From Branchiostoma floridae (lineage: Eukaryota; Chordata; Leptocardii; Amphioxiformes; Branchiostomatidae), in NCBI RefSeq assembly GCF_000003815.2, contig NC_049985.1, forward strand, positions 13,293,567 to 13,357,566: DNA of 64,000 bases, in the 5' to 3' direction. The stretch's first letter is position 1, and each line of letters opens with the position of its first letter. Both the position numbers and the translations under genes were made by a program. The notes beneath the pieces were generated by a model that was not told the origin of the DNA, did no database searches, and saw only the letters and a program-made list of their open reading frames with translations. Shown here one piece after another: positions 12,201-29,100 of the stretch.

Positions 12201-12632
12201 CAAAAGTCAACATTTGCTCAAAAGTAGCAAGCCTTCTTTCTAGATGTACAACATATGTATGTAATTCTGTACAGAAAAAGGCTGCAGAAGGGACATTGCC
12301 TGCTTATATTATTAAGTTAGGCCACACTGACTCGATTTTATGGATGTCATCTACACGCTTTTTGCCCTCCCGGGTTAGTTCTGGGGGATGTCATTTATGA
12401 AATTAGGTCAGTGTGGGCTTTTAACTTGGCACTATTTCTATGAAACCTTTGCTCTGTTTGGTCTAAACTTTGTTAACTTTTTTTCTCTCCAAGGTTGGTT
12501 GAAGCCTATCTGAGGATGGAGAACCCTGGCCTTAAGGTGATTGATGCAAGTGGCTCTAAGGAGGAGGTTTTTGCATCCACAGTACAGGTGCTCAAGGACT
12601 TCAAGATTCTTGACACTGAGACTGAACACTGA
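9275..12632 (+). CDS. CMPK2: UMP-CMP kinase 2, mitochondrial type
   Basis: CMPK2 is a thymidylate-kinase-fold enzyme that phosphorylates UMP, CMP and their deoxy forms, supplying CTP precursors. Coding exons: 9275-9955, 10596-10728, 11151-11352, 11921-12157, 12494-12632, all GT-AG and in phase, giving 463 aa (human 449). Exon 1 encodes the long N-terminal region of this family. Exons 2-3 carry the P-loop GLDATGKT (about residues 267-274), split by intron 2. The DR motif (D338-R339) then runs into FWHSTTAYSIATE. The lid region follows (GRGMGKTEEEIRLE). From ATG 9275 the first 35 residues are Arg/Lys-rich, lack acids and resemble a mitochondrial presequence. A second in-frame ATG at 9380 has a strong context (aaaATGg) and would omit it. 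It lies head-to-head with viperin, as in vertebrates. Confidence 0.95.
10144..10455. repeat. foldback (long imperfect palindrome) in CMPK2 intron 1
   Basis: The outer arms at 10144-10162 and 10437-10455 are inverted copies with one mismatch (core ggcctacacaggcc). Inner arms at 10284-10300 and 10312-10328 pair over 17 bp with one mismatch around a short loop. Segments between them also show partial inverted similarity. The common centre near 10300 means the whole 312 bp can fold on itself. This fits a foldback-type non-autonomous DNA element. No target duplication was identified. Confidence 0.6.
11440..11538. repeat. 99-bp hairpin in CMPK2 intron 3
   Basis: Arms 11440-11472 and 11506-11538 are inverted repeats of 33 bp with two mismatches around a 33-bp spacer. 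A further short ttaagc match lies outside the arms. The intron transcript would form a stable stem-loop. It could be a minimal inverted-repeat element or a structured RNA; the sequence alone does not decide. Confidence 0.6.
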
Positions 12633-13055
12633 GGACAACCTGGCTGTCGGTGATTCATAAGTAAAATGTTTCATGATCATTTTCTTTATACGGCACAAGA
12701 CATTATGTAGAGGAGTACAGAAACTGGTGATGATGGCATTTTATCAAGGTTTGCTTAGTACATTTATGTTGTAGATGCAAATGGTGACTTTATGCTTGAG
12801 TAACATGTACATTTGAAGAAAAAAAAATGAAAACCTATCATGATATTAAATGCATTTATTTTCTTGTATCATCTCTGACAATGATTGTCTATAGCTATTC
12901 TATGTTCTCAACCTATAATGTTATTTACATAGAAAACAATACTCACTTGTATGAATAGATATGAATGTTATGTTTCTTGATATGCAGGGTTAACATAATA
13001 TTACTTCTGTAGAAGTATAGAAAAATGGTACTGCTGATGTGCACTGTACACTTTT

Positions 13056-16000
13056 CTAATAGGAGAAAGCCGTCAGCAAAGCTCCTGCTACAGTGACTGC
13101 AAATGCCAATGTCAATATTAATAGATTCCTGGCTCCCTGCAACAAAAGATTTTATAAAAAGTGTCACAAAATAGTTTTGACAAAGTTTAGCACAATTAAA
13201 GACAATCATTGACTAGTAAGGAAACTGCAATGGTGTTAATGATGTAATTTCATGCAAGATTAGTTCCTTACCTTGATTTCTTTGAAATAGAAGACACTCC
13301 AAAGTGCTGCAACTATTCCTGGACCCTGGAAACCAAGTCCAGAAACTTTGATAGTTGTTCAGTAATGGACTACATATGACCCTAGCTTTGCAAAAACACA
13401 TGTTGAGAGGAAAGGACTATATTTGAAATAGGATAAACAACAGTGTAAAAGTACAGAAATACATAAGTATTATATATGTCGTGTTGAAATGTGAACATAC
13501 CGTTGAGATTATTGGAAAGCTGACGCTCTCTTGAAGCTTCTGATTTGCCACGAACCACCCAGACTCTGCGATGCCCCACATAAATCCCCCGAGAAGTATG
13601 GGGAGAATGGCTCTGGGGAATACTTTAGGTCTGTTCTTCATGTAGATGGCGTACAATATGAAGTACAGAGTAGATGTAGCATAGACACCGGAAAAGTGAG
13701 CAAAAACATAGTCCAGTCCTATAGAAAAACATTGAGGAACATTTGTAATGACAGGTCTCGTTTTGTTCCGTGCAAACTGACACAAGGCATTTTCAACAGT
13801 TACTTCACGTTAATTTGGGGAGTTAATGTTTGTTTTCGGCTTGTGTATTGTCCATGCGTCTGTTTCTGTAATTTACAATATACACACTGTGTCAACACTA
13901 TAGTGTAGCACAACAAAATCATTTTGTAAATAATGTAATTTAATTGAAATTAGTTCTTTGATTTCTATAAGATAGAAGACGCTCCAAGGTGCCTCTATGA
14001 CCTCTCATGTCACAGTTAAGTGTCGAAAATGCTCTGAAAAACAGAGTTATGCGTGAATGTCTTCAGTGACACCTACCATCCTGTGAGGCTCCCTGGTAAT
14101 GTTGCTGTGGGTAAATCACTGGTGCGAAGCTGGTCCCGTACGCACAGCCTGCAAGCGCAGACAGCACAACGCCACTAGTGGAGTAGAGAAACAGCATGTA
14201 GTGTATACATGAACTTAGTTCTCTGATACATTCGCAAGGAGAAAACCAGGGGTGTTTTTTATTTTAATTTTCGTATTGATCACTTGTATATATTTGAAAA
14301 TAGACGGTTTTGTAGCTTTTGAAAAATGAAAGAATGAGAACTCACACTAGCCGCTTCTGATTTGAAGACAGCTTGTCCACCCAGGACTCATCCGATTCCT
14401 CCACTGCTGCAGCAGCACTGGTACCGTAACGACTGTTGAGTGTCCTCTAAAACAGGTGCAAATATTGAGGATATTAAAACTTCATCCCAGCTAAGTAATT
14501 GTGAACCCCTTGATCACATACAAAACTGTACAAAATGTCGGAGACTGCTTTCCTACACAAACCGGAGATAAGCAGGTACAGAAAAGCTGATGTGTGAGAA
14601 ATGTACTTACATTGCTGACCAAAAGGCGCTGCTCTTCTGCAGAAGGTGTTGTCTTTCCCTCGCTCTTCACAAACAGAAACATGGTAACACTGAAAAAAGA
14701 TGGACATGTGTAAACTTAACAAGATAACCCTCCGCACGGTTAGACTATCATATCATTCACTAGTAAGAGGATAATTCTTGTCTAAATGTACTGGTGAAAA
14801 AATGTGATATCATTGTGACAACCATTATCACGTGTAAACGTACGTGGTTAGCACGGTTTTGACTGAATAAATGAATGACTCAATGAATGAAAACTTTAAT
14901 GTGATAAATAGACAGTACCCCAAGTAGTCCTGTTGTTGATATATGGAACGGCTACAGCTGGTGTGTTCTGTAGTTGCTGCCATGTCAACCATTTATCTCT
15001 ACGCATGACGTAACCATTTTGACATGTTTACCTAAGAACAGCTAACCCGAACCCAGCGTAGTCCAGCACCGGCCGGGTGAACTTGTCCTGCGGCTTCAGC
15101 CCGAACCAGCCGAACCGCCCGCTGAACCAGCCCATCATGAGGTTGAAGGAGCCCCAGATCAGCATGCCCATCCCCATGCCTATGCACTTCAGGATCGGTA
15201 CTACTGTCACGTTACCTGGAGTTGAATGTCCAAGATAAAATTAGATCTACACAAGGAAACACGCAATTGATTCCGGTCCATATGCACTTTCTGGTACGAA
15301 CAAATAATGTTGCAAAGATTTTGCGAAAAACGTTTGTATTCGTCCTTTTGGCAACTTTAGAACACCTGTCCGATGACGTCGACATTGTTGAACTTAGGAA
15401 ACAAACGGCAAGGTCGAGGATTGGAAAAAAGACAATTTGAAAGCACTGAAGATGTATGATGTAAAATGCAGTTATTTACCTGTACACCATAGAAATCCTC
15501 CCAACATACAGATGGGGTAGAAGGTGGGGTAACCCTGAATAACGTTCACCACCAAACCCACGCACCAGATGGCCGAGCAAAACATCCACTGAAAGAACAT
15601 ACCTGTAACAGTACATAACATTAGTCTCCAAGCAGACCCTACGGTGCCTTAGAAATAGTATCAAAGCTGGCAAAGGAGTATAGCCGGCCAAAGGGAGATA
15701 GCCGGCTAAGGGAGTCAAACGGGCACCGGAGGTCTGCCTGCACTGAAACAGGGTGGAGCGTTTCTATTCAACAATGGTGTCGCTGCCCCACCCTGTTGTC
15801 AAGTGCTAATTACTTTACGAGCGACTTACACTGGACGAAGTCAGTGATAGCGCGCACTTCCCAGCGGTAGGTTCGCGCCAAATGGCGCCGGATTGAAAAA
15901 TTTGACAGCATCGCAACGTAATAGAACAAGCGCCACAATACATAAAATATTTAGTTTAAAATCGATTTGAAGTCTGAAAATAATGCCAAACAAACTACAA

Positions 16001-17628
16001 ATTTCGATATACATATATATAAACACCAAACTAACGTTATGAGTTTTAAAAACATGCCGCCTGATCGTAATCCTCTCTGTTATGTTTGGATGCGGTAGAA
16101 AGAACCACAACAAGCCAAGCGCGCTGCAATTTCTGTCTCCTGAAAGTTTATTTCTATTTCGTTCTGCGATTTTGTAATTTCGTCCGGCAAAAACTGCGTC
16201 AAGGACCAGATGTTTGCTCTCGGCTAGCAACTATGGCTTGCATTGGTAGCAAAGGGATTTCCCCTGACCGGTAGCGATGCCGACAAAGACATCCTTGCCT
16301 TCCAGAGTGGCCAAAATGGAATCGAGCTGTGCTTTCTTCGGCTCGAATCCCCATACATCGCGGAAAACACGTCGTACTCTGGCCTCCATTGTTGCCGGCA
16401 TTTTAAATCTGCCGGTAACGGTCATCGTAGGTGACCCGTGACGTGACTTCCCGTGAGACGGTGCAGGGGCGCACGAGCCATCCCAGGCCGGGAGGGCAAT
16501 TAACACCTACTCGGCAAGCACAGTTTAATAGGCAACAAATAGATGCTAATAGCGTCAGATCAGCCCGACTGAGGGCAGACCCTGGTGCCGGTATACCAAG
16601 TCCCTGGCCAGCTTTGATACTATTTCTAAGGCACCGTAGGGTCTGCTTGGAGACTACATAACATCACGTCAGATCATCACTATACTTAAAAGAATGCCAC
16701 AATACCTTCAAAACGATATCGTGTAGAATTTATTTGACAAGGTGATGGCCATGTTTTATGAACTAGTACCTAAATATCAAAATGAAATCAGTCTCATCAT
16801 ATGTTGACTAACAGTTGAACTTATTCACAGAACCATACGACTCTGAAGCAGTGCATACGCACCATCGCCCGTGTCCACTTTCTTGATAGGCACCAGGTTG
16901 GTTCCGAAGAACGCAACCGACACACCTGCAGCTATGAACCCTAGGTAGGTCTCATCTGTAGTGGTGTTACTCGGCGTGAGAGATGCCGGGATGACTGTTG
17001 TTGTTGGTGACCTTGTTGTAACGTTGTGATACGGCGTCGTCAGGGTATCCTCTTTGTGCCGGACTAGAGAGTGCATGTAACCAAGGACTTTTGTATGTAA
17101 CTTAGATCAAGAGTGAACCATTGCTTGTTTGTCCAAGCCTTGAATCTAGCAATAAGTTGGATCAGATCTCAAGAGGTCGTGGGTATTTGACATCGCTCCT
17201 GTTGTGTGTTTTATGTTTATGAGTCTAGAGCATTCTTTAATGTGTATCAACGGACAAAAACCAAAAATTAGATTAACGATACGAAAACACAGTGTTATGC
17301 AATCAGTGATAAAACAAAACGATTTTCATATAGATTTTTGTCCTATCGCGGTCTCCGGACCTCTTTTTTTCTCGAACTCTTTACCCCCTCCCCACCTGTT
17401 AGAATAACCACTTGTTGACTCATCATGTGATGGGCCAAAGTGCAACTATTTTGTCGTGCCCTGGTCGTGCCCATTCATTCGACCTAACGGATTTCCTTGT
17501 CCTAACGTGTTACATGTAGGACAGATAAACTCACCGTGCCCGCTGTCACAAGCTGCAACGAAGGTGTAAAGAACCAACCCGATATACAGTGTGCGAACTA
17601 AAACTCGATGCCACTTTTGTCCGGCCAT
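13056..17628 (-). CDS. TMEM144-like multi-spanning transporter, copy A
   Basis: The protein is a member of the TMEM144 family (drug/metabolite-transporter type, predicted carbohydrate carrier). Coding exons in transcription order: 17628-17535, 17063-16863, 15602-15480, 15215-15032, 14689-14611, 14446-14346, 14174-14077, 13718-13501, 13325-13272, 13136-13056; the phases join and give 410 aa. Exon 1 encodes a signal-like hydrophobic segment. Exon 2 starts with a Thr/Ser/Pro-rich stretch bearing NVT and NTT glycosylation motifs. Family signatures follow: GFIAAGVSVAFFGTNLVPIKKVDTGDG-type first core helix, [41 protein letters not shown], and LWSVFYFKEIKG near the end. Human TMEM144 is about 345 aa, so the N-terminus here is longer. 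A hAT-like element occupies intron 2 and a relic exon lies in intron 7. Exon 8 is partly near-identical to that of copy C. Confidence 0.9.
13957..14001 (-). pseudogene. relic copy of TMEM144-like exon 9 inside copy A intron 7
   Basis: Read on the minus strand this segment encodes APWSVFYLIEIKEL, clearly related to the exon 9 peptide AALWSVFYFKEIK of the same gene (13272-13325). At DNA level the two match over most of about 40 bp (shared gatttct, atagaagac, ctccaa). It has no clear donor and lies upstream of exon 8, so it is out of order and cannot serve as the normal exon. It looks like a leftover from a partial duplication or unequal exchange in the transporter array. Confidence 0.65.
15622..16656. 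mobile_element. hAT-like non-autonomous DNA transposon, 1035 bp
   Basis: The terminal inverted repeats 15622-15671 and 16607-16656 are identical over all 50 bp and begin with TAGTCTCC. The element is flanked by direct 8-bp copies of cataacat at 15614-15621 and 16657-16664, the target-duplication length typical of hAT elements. Next to each terminus the inverted similarity continues imperfectly, with GGCACC..GGTCTGCC motifs near both ends, and the left end has short tandem units containing atagccggc. No transposase was found. The interior includes a RecQ-helicase-like fragment (16231-16425). Perfect termini and an intact duplication suggest recent insertion. It lies in intron 2 of transporter copy A. 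Confidence 0.88.
16231..16425 (-). pseudogene. RecQ-type helicase fragment carried by the hAT-like element
   Basis: The frame from ATG 16425 encodes 64 aa. After a short leader it contains a WGFEPKKAQLDSILATLEGKD-type segment, corresponding to the Q-motif region of RecQ helicases, then a helicase motif I (Walker A), ATGQGKSLCYQ. Two residues later it stops (CKP, stop). Everything after motif I is missing: no DEAH box and no RecQ-Ct. The fragment therefore cannot be a helicase. It is best read as a piece of a host or transposon-borne helicase gene caught inside the element. It may still be transcribed as a short peptide. Confidence 0.7.
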
Positions 17629-17983
17629 CTTTAATCGTGGGCGACAGTTGGTTCCCACTAAAGAGCACCGCTCGCGCTGACCTCTCTTTGTGTACATTGC
17701 GACGACAACAATTCAAACAAAGGTTTCGCTGATTGGCTACTTTGGTACTAACATTGGAAAGGTTATTCAAGGCACCTGGACACACAAATATATGTTCGGT
17801 GACATGACATGACATGCCATACCTAACATGATAACTGAAATGTTCTGACACACAGAAAAAACCTTGTTTTTAGATGATTTTATTAAGGTTGGGTACGTTT
17901 GTCAGTTTATGCTTACAGCTATAGCCTGGACCTTTCTTGACACAGAGCTAGGCATCTTGATTTTCTGTTTCTTAATCGCTAAA

Positions 17984-21517
<3,534 letters not shown>

Positions 21518-21988
21518 GTTTGTATATTTACATGTGGGGTGAAAGGTTGAGGCTGTTTGTGGAAGTGTTACAGCACTCATATCTTTAAATTGGTACTCAG
21601 TAACTATAAGCTTATTAGCTGTTATTAGATTATTTTGAATGATGTATTAAGTGTAATTGTATACATCATTACATGCTCAAGTCACGTCCTTGACGACTAG
21701 TATCTATTTTGGTGCCGGTATATATCTGCAGCTGTCCCTAAAACTATGCATCTCCTCCAAGTCACATGTACACTACATTTGTATCTTGGACCTGACCCCT
21801 TCAGGTATAGATGGAATTTAGAAATATCAACACAACACGCTGTTTTAGAGTAGTTTTTTTTATTACGGTTGATTACTATGTATATTGCTTGGCTTGCCTT
21901 TCCAGTCGTTCATTCTACGCCTCGATACCTTAACCATTATGATGAAAACTTTACAGTCTGTGATACTGACATAACGCATTGTTATGTC

Positions 21989-25297
<3,309 letters not shown>

Positions 25298-26181
25298 TGT
25301 AACATATGAAGGTATGAATGTTAAACTACCGGTACGATTTGCCCTTTGGCATCGACCCCAATATTTGTTTAGGCACATGTATCTGTATAAGTTAATCGGT
25401 GCGGCCGCCCTCCATCCAGAATATCGCAGCTGGTTATAAGTACAACGTTAAGTATAAATATAACGTCATTACATCAAATGCCTGTCATATCTAACATTTG
25501 CACATCTAACGTTAATTCATCTAAATTTAACTCCAACTCCGGCTGCAACTTAACGACTTCCACAGTAACGTTATACAATAGATCTTGTGGGAAACGATTT
25601 TTTTAATTTTTCAATCCAGTAGATCCTGCCGTTTCTTGATCTCTTCTAAGTACTTAATTTACATCAAGTAGGTTCTGCCCATGTAAACCTCATTTGTTCA
25701 CACTTTACAAAGACCGTCAAATTTTCCCGCCACCTGTCATCTGTCCAATGAAAGGTCAGAGTTGAAAGGTTATTATTGCAATGGATGGTGGGACTTATGT
25801 GCCGATGTTGTAACCAGCATGCTGATTGGTTTGCATAACATATTAGGTCGTGATAAATTCTAACATTTCAGCAAGTAGTCTGCATAGAATTTTATATACC
25901 TGCATAAATTTACCTACTTTTCGAAAATCATATGCCTGAATTTACTTAAGGCGTTATATTTACCCATTAAACGTGATAGTTACGTCGCAACAGTGGGCCA
26001 ATCACAGCACGGTTAACAAAGTCCTACCACATGTGGATGTCGCAACATATGTGCGAGTTACGGACGATCACATTTTGCCACAAAAACTGGCATATTGTGC
26101 AATTTCAAAGGACGTTTTCCCGTCAGATCTTTTACTGCCTCCTTGTTTGTACAATATAAATTGTGTACATGTTGAGAAGAG
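25298..26181. promoter_or_regulatory. divergent intergenic region between TMEM144-like copy C and EIF5B
   Basis: The 884 bp between two start codons on opposite strands must contain both promoters and 5' UTRs. I see no clear TATA box for EIF5B, which fits a housekeeping gene. The segment is AT-rich on the transporter side. No other feature is apparent. Confidence 0.55.
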
Positions 26182-29100
26182 ATGGGAAAGAAGAAAGGGA
26201 AGAAGACCCAAGACCAGGACATGTGAGTGTGGAGGCTGCCTGAGTGCGCCAAGTTTTCTCCATACATTTTGGTGGGGAGGGGGGTAACGTTGGAACCATA
26301 CTGTTGCTTGGAACATTTAAGAGAAAATTTGTTTCATCGAGAATGGAAGTCTTTGACTAGTATTAAGGCTTTGTGAAACAATGCGAATTTTTGCAGAGTG
26401 TTTTAATCTATTCGTGCCTGTGCATATGGAAAAGGAACAAAATCACTCATCAGATGATCAGTGGAAAAAATTAACTGTTACTGTGAAACACTGTTTTGAA
26501 ATTGAGTAAAAACAGAAACATTTTTTGTCCAATTTCGTGTAACCAGAAGTTCACCATTAATACGACTGCAACAGTTCTTTAATGAATATAATGCAAAAAA
26601 GTAATGCAAGTGATGGAAGTGCCATAGTTCTTTTGTCTTTCAGAAAGAGTCAGTACAACAAAGACCCAGACAACAGCCATGCATGCAAAATCACAAAAAA
26701 AATTAACAACACCTTTTGCTGTGCAATTCAGACTTTTGTTTGTGATATTCATCTCTAGAAGGGCCTACTGAACATTCTTCTTGCTTTATAGCCACATATT
26801 CTCAACCAATACAGTTTTGGAGCTAAATGTCTACCATTATAACCATAGCAGAGAGAATGTTTTGTAACCTTAACTGTATGGTCTCCGCTCCATCCAGCGA
26901 TGTTGGCGAGGACGGCCCAGGTGCAGGGGCTGCAGATAACATCGATGACCTGGTGGCAGAGATCGAGGGATCCGGACCGAAGGCCGCTGGTGGCAAGAAG
27001 TCCAAGAAGAAGGGAAAGAAAAAGGATGATGACTGGTATTTTTTGTTGATCTGTATCGTTGTCAGAAATGCAAAGTATTGTTATTGTGTGTTGTTTTTAG
27101 ACCACGACGTAAGAGTTTAAGCATACATGTATTTAAATTGTGAGATGTTAGTTCATTTTCGGGTAACCATGATCCTAGAAAGAATCTGGAATGATGCTCC
27201 AAAGCCATGTACTACTACTAGTATTTGTAAATCACCACATTTGTATACGATTAGAGCTTACTTGATTTAAAGGAGATTCAGTCACTACAACAGGTTAAAA
27301 GTAGGAGAATTACTTCTTTTGTAAGAAAATTTCCCATTTCTACATCCAGTTGTACTTGTAGAGATTACATTGCCCTTAAATAGTGTTAACCTGGATGTCT
27401 AACCTTCATAAACATAATTAGAGCTTCCTTTTTTAGATGGTTGAGAAAGGTCTGACATACTCCCCTATGAACAGTTAAGGGAACAACACTGTAAACTGGT
27501 TATTCTGTATTCCCACAGGGAGGATGACTTGTTAGAAGAGATGGAAGCCCTCTCCATGGGTGTAGAAGGGACCGGCAAACCAGCAGACAAACCCAAAGAA
27601 CCACAGGAAGAAACACAGGAGGAGAAATCTTCAGAAACAACAGTGCCTAATGGAACAGTACCACAGGCTACAGACACACCTGAGGGGGACAAGGTAGGTA
27701 CATGTGCTTAGCAGATGGTACCAGTACTAGTACTACTAGTAATATCTTTCAAGAAATCTTTACTTTGTGTTCAAGACAGCTTTGAATAGTTAATAATGCT
27801 TAGATGTCCTGGTGTTTTTTATGTCTTCAGGAAGAAGCAAAAGAAACAACTGAAAAGGACACAGAGGAAGCTGAGGATACAGGTCCCACTGTAAAAACAG
27901 CAGCCCAGAAAAAAGCAGAAAAGAAGGAAAGAGAAAAGAAAAAGAAGGAGGAACAAAAGAAGAAAGAAAGAGCCAAAAAGGAAGCAGCTGCTCAGAAGGC
28001 TGGAGGAAAGAAGGAAGAAGAGACTGAGAAAACAGAAGAAGGAAAAGATGAGGACAAGGCTGAGACTTCCATTCCAGAGGAGGGTGCTGCTAAGGAGGAA
28101 GAAGGTTAGTATTATACTGAAATACTGATTACATTGAATTGAGTATAAACCAATAGTGCAGTTTTGAATCTATGTATGTAATCTGCCCTGCATGTTCATT
28201 CATACCTTCATTCAGACCTTTGTGGTGGCGCAGAGGGCAGCAAGTGTACTTAACTGTTTTAGAAGCAGGATATATTTTTACAGTGAGGGGTTGCTTGCCC
28301 TTCCCCTCTAACTTATTTGGGGCACCACCTTGAACATGAGTCCCCCATTGCATGTCCCTTCTGAAAGATGGGCGCAGCGCAACCCAAGTCGGTTACCAAC
28401 TTATTTTAACCAAGAGGTCAACTCTGAGGCTGCTACCAGTTTAGCTGCAGGGACATCCCTAGATGTCGGAACATGTGACTTATTCAACATGGTACATGTA
28501 GAATGACACCTGATTACTTGCCGTGGTATTAAACTATCAGTCAAGTTGTTTTACATGACGTTGTATAGAAAAGTATAATAAGGTCTGTGCTCATTTAAAA
28601 ACCTGTTTGCATTTCCCACAACATCAGGAGCAGAGGGAGAGGGTGCAGATGAAGGCACTGACAAGAAAAAGAAGAAGAAAAAGAAGAAGGGAGAAAAAGA
28701 GGAAAAGGAGGAGAAAAGAAAAGGTATGGAATCTTACAATGTCTTCATTTCTAAACTCAGGTTAAAAAATACATAGCACACTTACAAATACACTTATTGA
28801 TTGTGTGAAGTCGTGGTAAAACTTGTAAAATTACATTTTTGTTTTCTTTCTAAATCTTAAGGTCCCAGCAAGGCCATGGTAAAGGCCATGCAAGAGGCCC
28901 TGAGAATAAAACAGGAGGAGGAAGAGAGGCTAAAGAGGGAGGAAGAGGAACGGATCCGCAAGCTGGAGGAAGCAGAGGAAGCTCGTAGAGAACAGGTCAG
29001 CTTCTTTTAGTTCATTATAAAATGTAGTTGTCAACTGTCACTTTGAAATTGTAGAGCTATAAGACTGAAGACCATTTGAGATTGCTATATTCTGTAATGT

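Noticed and set aside
15841-16230. 129-codon minus-strand open frame inside the hAT-like element
   Set aside because: It lacks transposase or helicase motifs, and composition is AT-rich and irregular. It may be chance or decayed cargo.
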